The notes beneath the pieces were generated by a model that saw only the letters and a list, made by a program, of their open reading frames with translations, searched no databases and had not been told where the DNA came from. A stretch of 64,000 bases of DNA from Arthrobacter sp. B3I4 (GTDB lineage: Bacteria > Actinomycetota > Actinomycetes > Actinomycetales > Micrococcaceae): NCBI RefSeq assembly GCF_030816855.1, contig NZ_JAUSYK010000001.1, positions 1,860,001 through 1,924,000 of the forward strand, read 5' to 3'. The position numbers were made by a program, and so were the translations under genes. Shown here one piece after another: positions 16,995 to 25,294 of the stretch; position 1 is the first letter of the stretch, and each line of letters begins with the position of its first letter.

Positions 16995-18221
16995 TTAGCG
17001 CACCAGTTGCCCGGCCCTTTTCCGCTGGCCTAGAGCCAAGGCCGCCATGGAGAGAACGCTTCGGCTCGCCAAAGCAGCAAAACTTACCCAGAGGGCGCCC
17101 GGAACCTCGCCGTCCGGGATAACGGCAAAGGCGACGCCGCTGGCCAGGACGACCGCCACCACGCTCGTCGTGAGCGCTTTCACGTAGCTGTTGGCCACGT
17201 TCAGCGCCATCGCGGAAAAGAAGACCAGCGGAAGCACTACGAGCGATCCGAACAGCGGGATGATCTCGGCCCAGTCGATTCTGTAGGTGGAACCGAAGAT
17301 TATCGGCAGCATGAGGTAGGCGGCGGCGCAGACCACGGCCGAGAGGGGAACGAATGCCGCGGTCCAAAGCAGGGCTGTCTTGACGACGGCCCGGAAGAAG
17401 GACGGGGCATCGGTTAGCATCTTCTTTGCCCTGGGAATCCAGGACTGGCTGACGGCATTCAGAAATATTTCCACCACAACTACGACGTAGAGGATGATCG
17501 CGAAATACCCCACCTCAACTTGGGAATAGTAGGCCGCCAGAAAGTACTGCGGAATCGATGACAGCAGCGACAACAGGCCCCACGAGATTCCGGTGGGAAG
17601 GCCTGCCCTGACCACGGACAGGTGGTCTTCCCACGGCGGCTTAGTGCCGGCCGTCGCCGGCTCCTTTGCGGCGAGCAGTGTGTCGGTGGGTCGCTTCATG
17701 AGAAACAACGTCGTGGCGCTTGAAACGACGATCAACGCGGCGATGACGGCGTAAAGGTTGTGGAGTGCGGCCAGTACCCCGATGCCGACTCCGATAGTGA
17801 GGACCGCGTTGGTGCTGAAAGCGCGCAGGATGGTGGGCAGCTCCCCGTGACGCTGGAGGGGCGCCGAATACAGCTCCCCAACCGAGTCGGCGGCCCGCAG
17901 GAGGCTGACCAACAGCAGGACTCCTGTCATTTCGGGGACGAATACCGCACCGATTGCGGCCGTCAAAAGCATCGCCAGGCCAAGGGTCGCGAGCCGGACG
18001 CGGAGGTAGGCGCTGAACGGTTGGTTACCACGGTGCGTCAGGTAAACAGTGCGTAGCCCGAACTCACAAAAAACAAAGATGGGGGCGGTCACTGCAAGTG
18101 CCAGGGAATAGCTGCCCAGGGTCTCAGGTGAACCGAACCTGGCGAAGACGATCAGCAGGCCCGCCTGACCCAGGCTTCGAAAGGCCAACGCCAAAGTGAG
18201 CCAGATGGTGCTCCTGATCAT
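16995..18221 (-). CDS. polysaccharide flippase-like (MOP/MATE) membrane protein
   Basis: 408-aa protein with about 12 helices, similar in pattern to Wzx-type lipid-linked oligosaccharide flippases: an N-terminal IRSTIWLTLALAFRSLGQAGLLIV helix pair region, GSYSLALAV, and a central SWGLLSLLSSIPQYFLAAYYSQ. The ATG at 18221 overlaps the stop of the GT2 gene upstream (ATGA), so the two are coupled; earlier in-frame starts lie inside that gene. Role: moving lipid-linked saccharide units outward. Confidence 0.8.
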   Translation of the reverse strand: MIRSTIWLTLALAFRSLGQAGLLIVFARFGSPETLGSYSLALAVTAPIFVFCEFGLRTVYLTHRGNQPFSAYLRVRLATLGLAMLLTAAIGAVFVPEMTGVLLLVSLLRAADSVGELYSAPLQRHGELPTILRAFSTNAVLTIGVGIGVLAALHNLYAVIAALIVVSSATTLFLMKRPTDTLLAAKEPATAGTKPPWEDHLSVVRAGLPTGISWGLLSLLSSIPQYFLAAYYSQVEVGYFAIILYVVVVVEIFLNAVSQSWIPRAKKMLTDAPSFFRAVVKTALLWTAAFVPLSAVVCAAAYLMLPIIFGSTYRIDWAEIIPLFGSLVVLPLVFFSAMALNVANSYVKALTTSVVAVVLASGVAFAVIPDGEVPGALWVSFAALASRSVLSMAALALGQRKRAGQLVR

Positions 18222-19033
18222 TTGGTTTGCGCCTTCTTCGCCATGCCTCGAAGCGGGGTAAAGACGTAGTAGCGCAGGTACTGGACGCCGAGCCAGGTGG
18301 CGTCCTTGGCCCACCCCTCAAGAGCGGGTGCGCCCAAGTTCTTTCGCAGATTGCGCCGTTCAGTGAGGACCTGGGAGATGTGGCTGCCAAAAGGCTTGGC
18401 CCCACGGCTTAGCTGGGCGCCGTGGACGCGGTACTGCGCGAGGGTCTGCGGCAGGATGGCGATCTTCCCGTGCTGGGCCAGCCGAAGCCACAGCAGATAG
18501 TCCTCCATCTGGCGCAGCGGCTCGTAGCCGCCGGCCAGTTGATAGGCGCCGAGCCGGAACATCACCGCAGACTGGACCACCACGTTTTGAAGGAGAAGCC
18601 GCGAACGGACATCCGGGCCTGCGCCGAAGGCCATCGTGCCGGTCACCTTGCCCAAGTCATCGATCAGCTCCGTCTGCGATGTCACGGCCACAGTATCCTG
18701 GTGGTCCCTAAGGTACGCGGCTTGCTCGCGGAGCCGGCCCGGTTTGGCGATGTCATCAGCGTCCAGCCGGGCCACGAACTCGCCGCGCGCCTCGGCCATT
18801 GCCCGACGAAGAGTCGAGCCGACACCCAGCCGGGTCGGGTTCCTGAGCACCGTCACCCGGCGCTCCTCCATCCACGGGCGGTGCCCGTCTTCCTCGACGC
18901 CGTCAAGGATGACGATCAGTTGCAGCTCGACCCCGTCTTGGCGCAGAAGAGAGTCAAGGGCTTGATCGAGCCAGGAATCGAGTCTGATCGCGGGCACCAC
19001 GACCGACACGTATGGCAATTGATCCGTAGTCAT
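18218..19033 (-). CDS. GT2-family glycosyltransferase
   Basis: 271-aa GT-A transferase. N-terminal VSVVVPAIRLDSWLDQALDSL, then VILDGVEEDGH, GVGSTLRRAMAEARGEFVARLDADD (the DxD-type metal site LDADD) and later MEDYLLWLRLAQHG, a GT2 acceptor motif. ATG start; first gene of a two-gene minus-strand unit with the flippase. Donor and acceptor cannot be told from sequence. The GH25 lysozyme gene ends 116 bp away on the same strand. Confidence 0.85.
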   Translation of the reverse strand: MTTDQLPYVSVVVPAIRLDSWLDQALDSLLRQDGVELQLIVILDGVEEDGHRPWMEERRVTVLRNPTRLGVGSTLRRAMAEARGEFVARLDADDIAKPGRLREQAAYLRDHQDTVAVTSQTELIDDLGKVTGTMAFGAGPDVRSRLLLQNVVVQSAVMFRLGAYQLAGGYEPLRQMEDYLLWLRLAQHGKIAILPQTLAQYRVHGAQLSRGAKPFGSHISQVLTERRNLRKNLGAPALEGWAKDATWLGVQYLRYYVFTPLRGMAKKAQTK

Positions 19034-19149
19034 TGGCGGCGTTCCTTGTAGTGGTCGGCAAGGCGTCCCGGCCCGATGAGGTTCGCGGAGACGCCAGCGG
19101 ACGCCGAAGCAGATCGGGCGGCGTCCGCAACAACGTTACTGGAAGCGGG

Positions 19150-21777
19150 TCAACGGATCGAAACCGTGCCCGTGTCGCTGACACTGCCGTGCTGGAACTT
19201 TTGGGTGCACGAGGCGCCGGTGGCGTCGCAGCGGGGGTTTTCCACCGGGTAGCCGAGTTTGCCGTTCTCGTAGCCGAGGGACCCCCATGTTGCCCGGATG
19301 GCTCCCCAGGTGGCGTAGGCGCCGATGCCGGGGGCGTAGTGGATGGTGCCGTTCTGGAAGCCTTGGTAGCAGCCGCCACTGGCCAGGCCGCAGATCTCGT
19401 TGGTGACAGGGTAGCCCAGTCTGCCCTTTTCGTAGCCCAAGCTTCCCCAAGACGTCCGGATCGCTCCGGTCGTCGCGTAGGCGCCGATGCCCGGGGAGTA
19501 GTGGATGGTGCCGTTCTGGAAGCCCTGGTAGCAGCCGCCGTTGACCAGCCCGCAGATTTCGTTGGTCAACGGGTAGCCGAGTTTGCCGCCTTCGTAGCCA
19601 AGTTTGCCCCACGCAGTGCGGATTCCGCCCCAGGTGGCGTAGGCGCTGCTGCCGGGAATGTAGTGGATGGCGCCGTTCTGGAAGCCCTGGTAGCAGCCGC
19701 CGCCGGCCAAACCGCAGATCTCATTGGTGACGGGGTAGCCCAGTTGACCGCCTTCGTAACCAAAGCTGCCCCACGTCGTCCGGACGGGTCCGGAGGTGGC
19801 GTAGGCGCCGATGCCGGGGGCGTAGTGGATGGTGCCGTTTTGGAAGCCCTGGTAGCAGCCGCCGTTGACCAGGCCGCAGATTTCGTTAGTCACGGGGTAG
19901 CCGAGCTTGCCGCCCTCAAAGCCGAGTTTGCCCCACGCGGTGCGGATTCCGCCCCAGGTGGCGTAGGCGCCGATGCCGGGGGCGTAGTGGATGGTGCCGT
20001 TCTGGAAGCCCTGGTAGCAGCCGCCGTTGACCAGGCCGCAGATCTCATTGGTCACGGGGTAGCCGAGCTTGCCGCCCTCAAAGCCGAGATTGGCCCACGC
20101 GGTGCGGATTCCGCCCCAGGTGGCGTAGGCGCCGATGCCGGGGGCGTAGTGGATGGTGCCGTTCTGGAAGCCTTGGTAGCAGCCGCCGTCGGCCAGCCCG
20201 CAGATCTCATTGGTGACGGGGTAGCCGAGCTTGCCGTTTTCGTAGCCGAGCTTGCCCCAGGCCGTGCGGATTCCGCCCCAGGTGGCGTAGGCGCCGATGC
20301 CGGGGGCGTAGTGGATGGTGCCATTCTGGAAGCCCTGGTAGCAGCCGCCACCGGTCAGGCCGCAGATCTCGTTGGTTACCGGGTAGCCGAGCTTGCCTTT
20401 CTCGTAACCGAGTTTGCCCCACGCAGCGCGGATTCCCCCCCAGGTGGCGTAGGCGCCGATGCCGGGGGCGTAGTGGATGGTGCCGTTCTGGAAGCCCTGG
20501 TAACACCCACCGTTGATAAGACCGCAGACTTCGCCGGTGACGGGCCAGCCGAGCTTGCCGCTGCCTCCGCCCTGCGCCGTCCAGGCCATGCCGATGGAGC
20601 CCAAGGGGTTGACGGTATAACCGGATGCGAAGCGCTGTAACGCGGCGTAGTCACCGTTCCAGACGTTGGAGTCACCCTCGAAGGGTCCGGTGCTGCTGTA
20701 CTGCCAGATGCTGGTGGTGCTCCAGCCCGCCGGGAGGGGGCCGGCGTCGTTGCTGGGGCCATCCGGGTAGTTGGCCACCCACAGCGGGTAGTTGCCAAGT
20801 CCTGTCACGTTTCCCAGGCACTCGTTCCACCACGACGTATTGGTGTAGATGACCGGCAAACGCCCTGTCAAGGACAGCATGGTGTTGCCGAAGTCGCGGA
20901 CCCAGGATGCCAAATTGGCCGCGGACATTCCGTAGCACGTATCGCCGAAGTAAAAGCCGCTGATGGTGCGGCCGGCGTACGGATTGAATTCGAAGTCGAG
21001 AACCGGGGGCAGCGTGTAGCCGTCGGCGCTCCAGCCCCCGCCGTTCTGGACGAAGTAGCGCGCCTGGTCTGCTCCAGAGGACCAGTTCGGTACGGCGAAG
21101 TGGTAGGCGCCGCGGAACATTCCCACGCTCCGCGAGCCTGCGTACTGGGAGTCGAAGGTTTCCTTGTAGACCGGGTTGTCCATCTCGGTGGGGTAGTAGT
21201 TGCCTTCCGTCGCCTTTACATAGGCGAACCGGGCTCCCATGTTCCACTGTTGCTGCCAGTCCACGGACGGCTGGTGGCTGCTGACGTCAAGGCCTTGTAC
21301 GCCGAAGGTGGGACGCCACGTTCCTTCAGTTGTCAGAGACTCTGTACCGAGCGTGGTGGGGCCTGCGGCCGGCATGGCTTTGGCGGAGCCGGTGACTCGC
21401 GCAGAGCGCTGCCCCATCTCGGCGCCAGCACCGATCGCGGCCGCAAAGGCCGAGCGGTCCGACGTTGGCGCGGGACTGGGCACTGCCGTTGGCGCGAGAC
21501 TGGGCGCTGCCGTTGCCGTCGGCATAGCGGTCGCCGTGGCGGACGGTGCCGGCTGGGTAACCGCAGTATCGGCCGTAATCCCGGTGCTAGCGGGCGTGGT
21601 GGCCGGAACGGGCGCGGGGGTTGACAGCGTAGTGGTGGCCCCCGGCTCCGGGGCCGGTGACGCGAGTGCCGATAGCGGGTTTGCAAGGCTGACGCTTGTC
21701 ACCAGCGTTGAGACCGCCAGGACGAATGCGGATCTGGCGCTGATGTTTTTGGTGCGGGAGAGTGGGATCCGCTTCAT
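19150..21777 (-). CDS. secreted GH25 lysozyme with LGFP repeats
   Basis: 875-aa secreted muramidase. The N-terminus has a Sec signal (KR..., hydrophobic AFVLAVSTLVTSVSLA, ASPAPEP cut region), then an Ala/Pro/Thr linker. The GH25 domain lies at about residues 160-350: GLDVSSHQ (catalytic Asp), VKATEGNYY and PVLDFEFNP (DxE). From about residue 400 to the end are eight near-identical 54-aa LGFP units (each with CGL...GGCYQGFQNG, IHY.PG, LGYP) plus a degenerate ninth. LGFP repeats are thought to anchor proteins to arabinogalactan-type walls, fitting the nearby galactofuran genes. ATG 21777 has GGAG upstream. It cuts peptidoglycan at or outside the wall. Confidence 0.92.
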   Translation of the reverse strand: MKRIPLSRTKNISARSAFVLAVSTLVTSVSLANPLSALASPAPEPGATTTLSTPAPVPATTPASTGITADTAVTQPAPSATATAMPTATAAPSLAPTAVPSPAPTSDRSAFAAAIGAGAEMGQRSARVTGSAKAMPAAGPTTLGTESLTTEGTWRPTFGVQGLDVSSHQPSVDWQQQWNMGARFAYVKATEGNYYPTEMDNPVYKETFDSQYAGSRSVGMFRGAYHFAVPNWSSGADQARYFVQNGGGWSADGYTLPPVLDFEFNPYAGRTISGFYFGDTCYGMSAANLASWVRDFGNTMLSLTGRLPVIYTNTSWWNECLGNVTGLGNYPLWVANYPDGPSNDAGPLPAGWSTTSIWQYSSTGPFEGDSNVWNGDYAALQRFASGYTVNPLGSIGMAWTAQGGGSGKLGWPVTGEVCGLINGGCYQGFQNGTIHYAPGIGAYATWGGIRAAWGKLGYEKGKLGYPVTNEICGLTGGGCYQGFQNGTIHYAPGIGAYATWGGIRTAWGKLGYENGKLGYPVTNEICGLADGGCYQGFQNGTIHYAPGIGAYATWGGIRTAWANLGFEGGKLGYPVTNEICGLVNGGCYQGFQNGTIHYAPGIGAYATWGGIRTAWGKLGFEGGKLGYPVTNEICGLVNGGCYQGFQNGTIHYAPGIGAYATSGPVRTTWGSFGYEGGQLGYPVTNEICGLAGGGCYQGFQNGAIHYIPGSSAYATWGGIRTAWGKLGYEGGKLGYPLTNEICGLVNGGCYQGFQNGTIHYSPGIGAYATTGAIRTSWGSLGYEKGRLGYPVTNEICGLASGGCYQGFQNGTIHYAPGIGAYATWGAIRATWGSLGYENGKLGYPVENPRCDATGASCTQKFQHGSVSDTGTVSIR
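19160..20565 (-). repeat. 162-bp tandem repeats encoding LGFP units
   Basis: Eight tandem copies of a 162-bp (54-codon) unit plus a diverged ninth near the stop. Copies in the middle of the array are almost identical at DNA level, which points to recent duplication or gene conversion and makes the copy number unstable and hard to assemble from short reads. Confidence 0.9.
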
Positions 21778-22017
21778 TATGTGCTCCGGAACGCTGGAGC
21801 GCTTCGTGAGCGCTGCATGACGAGGTGTCGTGTCGCCCGGAAAGCCTTTTCGGCACCAAGCAACGGTGGTATTACCTGACTTATCGCGCTCACAGTAACA
21901 CCGGACAAACCTTGTTACCAGCGTTAGGGGTGTGAATCCTGTGGCTGAAGTGGCTAAGCAGGAGCGAGCGAGCGGACCGGTTCGCTGTGGTTGCGTGACC
22001 CTCATACACTGGACCGC

Positions 22018-23061
22018 ATGAAGGTATTGGTCACCGGCGGTGCCGGCTACATCGGATCGCACACCACGCTATGCCTGCTCGAAGAGGGGCACGAGGTGGT
22101 GGTCCTCGACAATCTGATGAACTCCAACCCGGAATCCCTGCGGCGGGTGGAGCAGCTCACCGGCAGAAACGTGGACTTCCGCGAGATCGACCTGCTCGAC
22201 GCGCCCGCCGTCGACGCCGTCTTCGCGGGAGGTGGCTTCGACGCAGTTATCCACTTCGCCGGCCTCAAAGCCGTGGGGGAGTCGGTCCAGAAGCCGCTCT
22301 GGTACTACCAGAACAATGTGGTAGGAACCCTGAACCTGCTGCACAGCATGGATGCCGCCGGCGTGCGCCGCTTGGTGTTCAGCTCCTCCGCCACCGTCTA
22401 CGGCGCCTCGGAGGAAGTCCCGCTCATTGAAAAGGCGCCGCTGGACGCCGCGAACCCTTACGGCCGCACCAAGGAACAGATCGAGGACATCCTCTCCGAC
22501 CTGGGTGCCGCGGACCCGCGCTGGAGCATCGCCCTGCTCCGCTACTTCAACCCGGTGGGCGCCCACGAGTCCGGTCTGATCGGCGAGGACCCCAGCGGCA
22601 TCCCCAACAACCTGCTGCCGTTCGTGGCCCAGGTGGCCGTGGGCCGCCGCGAGAAGGTCATGGTGTTCGGCAACGACTACCCGACGCCGGACGGCACCGG
22701 GGTGCGCGATTACATTCACGTGATGGACCTCGCCGCCGGGCACCTCGCCGCGCTCGGCTACGTCAACGACAAAGAGGGTGTCTTCCGCTGGAATCTCGGC
22801 ACCGGCCGGGGCTCGTCCGTCCTGGAAGTCATCGAGGCATTCGGCAAAGCCGCCGGGCACCCCGTGCCCTACGAGTTTGCGCCGCGCCGGCCGGGCGACG
22901 CGGCGGTCAGCTACGCGGACCCCTCTGCCGCCCTCGCCGACCTGGGCTGGTCCGCGCACCGTAACCTCGCCCAGATGTGCGAGGACCACTGGCGCTGGCA
23001 GAGCAGCAACCCGCAGGGCTACGCAGCCGTCACCGAACATGCCGGGGCTCCTGCCGAGTAG
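22018..23061 (+). CDS. galE: UDP-glucose 4-epimerase
   Basis: 347-aa NAD-dependent SDR enzyme that interconverts UDP-glucose and UDP-galactose, feeding UDP-Gal to Glf. N-terminal VTGGAGYIGSHT is the NAD-binding motif; the catalytic set SSSATVYG (Ser/Thr) and NPYGRTKEQIE (Tyr-x3-Lys) follows; RYFNPVGAHESGLIGEDP is a GalE signature. ATG 22018 has TACACT at 22005-22010, seven bases upstream, so the mRNA is probably leaderless. It closes the glycan cluster. Confidence 0.95.
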   Translation: MKVLVTGGAGYIGSHTTLCLLEEGHEVVVLDNLMNSNPESLRRVEQLTGRNVDFREIDLLDAPAVDAVFAGGGFDAVIHFAGLKAVGESVQKPLWYYQNNVVGTLNLLHSMDAAGVRRLVFSSSATVYGASEEVPLIEKAPLDAANPYGRTKEQIEDILSDLGAADPRWSIALLRYFNPVGAHESGLIGEDPSGIPNNLLPFVAQVAVGRREKVMVFGNDYPTPDGTGVRDYIHVMDLAAGHLAALGYVNDKEGVFRWNLGTGRGSSVLEVIEAFGKAAGHPVPYEFAPRRPGDAAVSYADPSAALADLGWSAHRNLAQMCEDHWRWQSSNPQGYAAVTEHAGAPAE

Positions 23062-23205
23062 TTCCGGCTGACCTGGTCCGCGGCCAGCGCAGGCACTTAT
23101 CCACAAATACGGATCCGCACCCTTGTCCGTGCGCTCCGGCTCCCCTAGCATCAACCCCAGTTGCACTGCCCCGGGGGAAGGGGTAGCGGTTGTATTGGGG
23201 GCACC

Positions 23206-23505
23206 GTGGAAGCTGTGCGCATTGTCGAGGACGAGGTCCGCGAGCTCATCCGTCGTCGCGGGCTGGACCCGCTGCGGCAGGCCGGCGAGGTCCGGCGCCT
23301 GGTGGATGAGGCGATTACCGACTACGACGAGCGTGCACTGCTGGCCCCGCTGCCGCCGATCGGAGCGCTGGAAAACGCGCGCCGTTTCGTCTTCGACGCC
23401 GTGGCCGGCTTCGGGCCGCTGCAGCCCCTGCTGGATGATCCGGCCATTGAAGAGATCTGGCTTAACGCGCCGAACGATCTAGCAAATGGGTTGCTTCGCA
23501 CTTAA
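23206..23505 (+). pseudogene. tadA: tadA/cpaF 5-prime fragment, cut by element insertion
   Basis: Codes the N-terminal 90 residues of a CpaF/TadA secretion ATPase (VRIVEDEVRELIRRRGLDP... GFGPLQPLL, EEIWLNAPN), the all-alpha N-terminal domain before the ATPase core. After 23477 the sequence is element DNA and the frame ends at a TAA at 23503-23505, adding a spurious DLANGLLRT-type tail. GTG start at 23206 chosen from family alignment. The rest of the gene lies at 33514-34467. Joining codons up to 23475 with 33514 onward gives an uninterrupted frame of 407 aa, the normal length for the family. Confidence 0.92.
23460..23500 (+). other. attL of the integrated element (core CGA 23475-23477)
   Basis: Left junction. 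Host tadA reads up to AACGCGCCGAA and the shared core CGA at 23475-23477; to the right is element DNA. The same CGA occurs at 33513-33515 in the same codon phase. A 2-3 bp core is what a large serine integrase leaves. The GTTGCTT at 23490-23496 has an inverted partner AAGCAAC at 33483-33489 in the other attP arm, though the two are not equidistant from the core. Confidence 0.8.
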
Positions 23506-23514
23506 CCTAGAAGT
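23503..23514 (+). promoter_or_regulatory. integrase promoter -10, leaderless
   Basis: TAACCT at 23503-23508 is six bases before the GTG of the integrase. It lies within the attP right arm, so integrase expression survives integration and does not need host transcription. Confidence 0.5.
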
Positions 23515-24915
23515 GTGGAACCAGTCAGCTCAGTCAAAGCTTGTGGCATCTACGCCCGCATATCGTCTGATGACGGGACCGCCCTCGGCGTGGGCCGTCA
23601 GATCGAGGACTGCACCCGCGAGGCAGAACGGCGCGGGTGGCCAGTAAGCGCCGTGTTCTCTGACAACGACGTGTCCGCGATGAAGGCTAAGAAGCGGCCC
23701 GAGTATGAGCGATTGTTGGACGCCATGGAGACTCAAGCCATTGACGCCTTGGTTGTCTATGACATCGACCGCCTCACCCGGACACCCGCCGAATTGGAAC
23801 GGTTCATCGACCTGGCGAACCGGCGCGATACAGCTTTGGCCTCGGTGGGCGGAGAAGTGGATCTGTCCACCCCTCAGGGCCGTCTGACTGCCCGGATCAA
23901 AGGTGACGTGGCCCGCCACGAAGTCGAGCAGATGTCACGTCGGTTGAAGCGCAAGTTCCAAGCGAGCGCCGACGAGGGACAGGCCCACGGAGTAACGCCG
24001 TTTGGGTACCGGCGCCAGAGGATCGTTGATGACGCCGGACGCCCCGCTGGCTTCCGGGATGTTCTTGAACCCGCCGAAGCCGATGCAATCCGCGAGTGTT
24101 ACCGCATGCTCGTTGCCGGGGAGTCCTTGCGCAGCCTGGCCAAGTATCTGAACGATGGCGGGTTCCGCACTGGGCGCGGTAACGCGTTCGTAGGGAACAC
24201 AGTAGGCAACATGCTGCGCAAGCCTCGTTATGCCGGGCACAGGACCCACGGGGGCGAGATCGTGTCCAAGGGGTTGTGGGAGCCGATTGTTACCCAAGAC
24301 ACGTTCGATCAAGCCGCCGCAATCCTGTCCACCCCCGGCCGCCGGGTCTCGCGAGGGCTGGAACCCAAGCACCTGCTGTCGGGAATTGCCCTATGCGGCC
24401 GGTGCGGCGGAAAGATGCGGCCGAACATCGGCAAACGCCGCCCTCCGTCGTACGCGTGCCCGGACTGCACCAAACTGACACGGCAGATGGCCCCTGTCCA
24501 TGAAGTGGTCGAGGGCGTCATAGTCGCCCGCCTGTCCATGCCCGACGCCGCTGCGGTGACGGCGAAGAAGCCCGACGCCCTGCGCGCCGCTCTCACAACG
24601 CGGGACGCAGTCTTGGCTCGCATGGACACAGCCGCCGACGAGTATGCCCAAGGCGTCTCGACGGCACGTCAGTTCGCCCGGATCAACGAGAACTTCAAGG
24701 CCCAACTCGCTGGCGCCGAGCGAGCCGTGATGATGGCGCAACCGAATCGGGTCTTGGAAGGTATGACGGGCGCGGGTGCGGCGCAAATGTGGGAAAACGC
24801 ATCGATTGAGCGGAAGCGCGAGACCGTGCGTACCTTGGCGACGGTCACGATTCTGCCTACCGGACCGGGCGTCCGGTTCGCCCCCGAACACGTGCGCATC
24901 GAATGGAAGTCTTGA
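23515..24915 (+). CDS. large serine recombinase (integrase)
   Basis: 466-aa large serine integrase that inserts and, with a directionality factor, removes the element. Resolvase catalytic domain at residues 8-150: CGIYARISSDDGTALGVGRQ holds the nucleophile Ser, with ALVVYDIDRLTRTP and arginines of the active site behind it. A recombinase domain follows (PFGYRR, SLRSLAKYLNDGGFRTGRGN, NMLRKPRYAGHR), then a zinc ribbon (ALCGRCGGKMR, ACPDC) and a C-terminal coiled-coil part typical of the class. GTG start with a -10 TAACCT six bases upstream. It reads away from attL, as is usual. Confidence 0.95.
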   Translation: MEPVSSVKACGIYARISSDDGTALGVGRQIEDCTREAERRGWPVSAVFSDNDVSAMKAKKRPEYERLLDAMETQAIDALVVYDIDRLTRTPAELERFIDLANRRDTALASVGGEVDLSTPQGRLTARIKGDVARHEVEQMSRRLKRKFQASADEGQAHGVTPFGYRRQRIVDDAGRPAGFRDVLEPAEADAIRECYRMLVAGESLRSLAKYLNDGGFRTGRGNAFVGNTVGNMLRKPRYAGHRTHGGEIVSKGLWEPIVTQDTFDQAAAILSTPGRRVSRGLEPKHLLSGIALCGRCGGKMRPNIGKRRPPSYACPDCTKLTRQMAPVHEVVEGVIVARLSMPDAAAVTAKKPDALRAALTTRDAVLARMDTAADEYAQGVSTARQFARINENFKAQLAGAERAVMMAQPNRVLEGMTGAGAAQMWENASIERKRETVRTLATVTILPTGPGVRFAPEHVRIEWKS

Positions 24916-24929
24916 CATCTAGGGGTCAA
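24912..24929. repeat. inverted repeat TTGAC-N8-GTCAA after the integrase
   Basis: TTGAC at 24912-24916 and GTCAA at 24925-24929 overlap the integrase stop codon. It could be an operator for the replication operon or a chance repeat. A 13-codon ORF at 24985-25026 follows without supporting signals. Confidence 0.3.
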
Positions 24930-25048
24930 ACCGCGCGTGGGTGTGGGCATCAGAAAACTGTCCGGGTGCCTTTACGCTGGATACATGGACTACTACGCGA
25001 ACGGCGGTGAAGGAGAGAGGCTCTGACCCTCTTCCCTAGGAGCGCCCA

Positions 25049-25291
25049 ATGGCGACCGCACCGACCCCTAACCCCTCACGGGATGACCGGGACGACATCC
25101 GTACAATCTCACTCCGCATGGCCCTCTCTACGCGCTGGAACGGCGCCAATGACGAGAAAACGCTTGGACTCCGCCGCGAGCTCAAAGAAGCGAAGCTCGC
25201 CCGGTATATCCAAAAGATCGTCTCCGAAGCGCCGCACTTAAGCGCGGAGCAGGTCGGCCGGCTGTCTGCCCTGCTTCGCCCGGCGGAGTGA
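25049..25291 (+). CDS. 80-aa basic helical protein, candidate regulator or excision factor
   Basis: Small protein of unknown function encoded between the integrase and the replication gene. It is mostly charged helix: ISLRMALSTRW, LRRELKEAKLARYIQKIV and LSAEQVGRLSALLRPAE. The C-terminal LSAEQ..RLSALLR pattern recurs, as I recall, in small proteins of actinobacterial integrated elements. ATG 25049 has AGGAG about eight bases upstream. It ends three bases before the next start, so it is in the replication operon. By position it matches where phiRv1 keeps its recombination directionality factor, but no sequence evidence ties it to that role. Confidence 0.65.
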   Translation: MATAPTPNPSRDDRDDIRTISLRMALSTRWNGANDEKTLGLRRELKEAKLARYIQKIVSEAPHLSAEQVGRLSALLRPAE

Positions 25292-25294
25292 CTC

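Noticed and set aside
19033..20640. 535-codon open frame on the plus strand across the lysozyme repeats, with a regular GGVGADAGGVVDGAVLEAL pattern
   Set aside because: It is the antisense reading of the LGFP repeats; because the unit is 162 bp (a multiple of three) any open frame repeats itself. No ribosome site or promoter.
24985..25026. 13-codon ORF (MDYYANGGEGERL) before the 80-aa gene
   Set aside because: Too short and without a ribosome site; more likely leader sequence.
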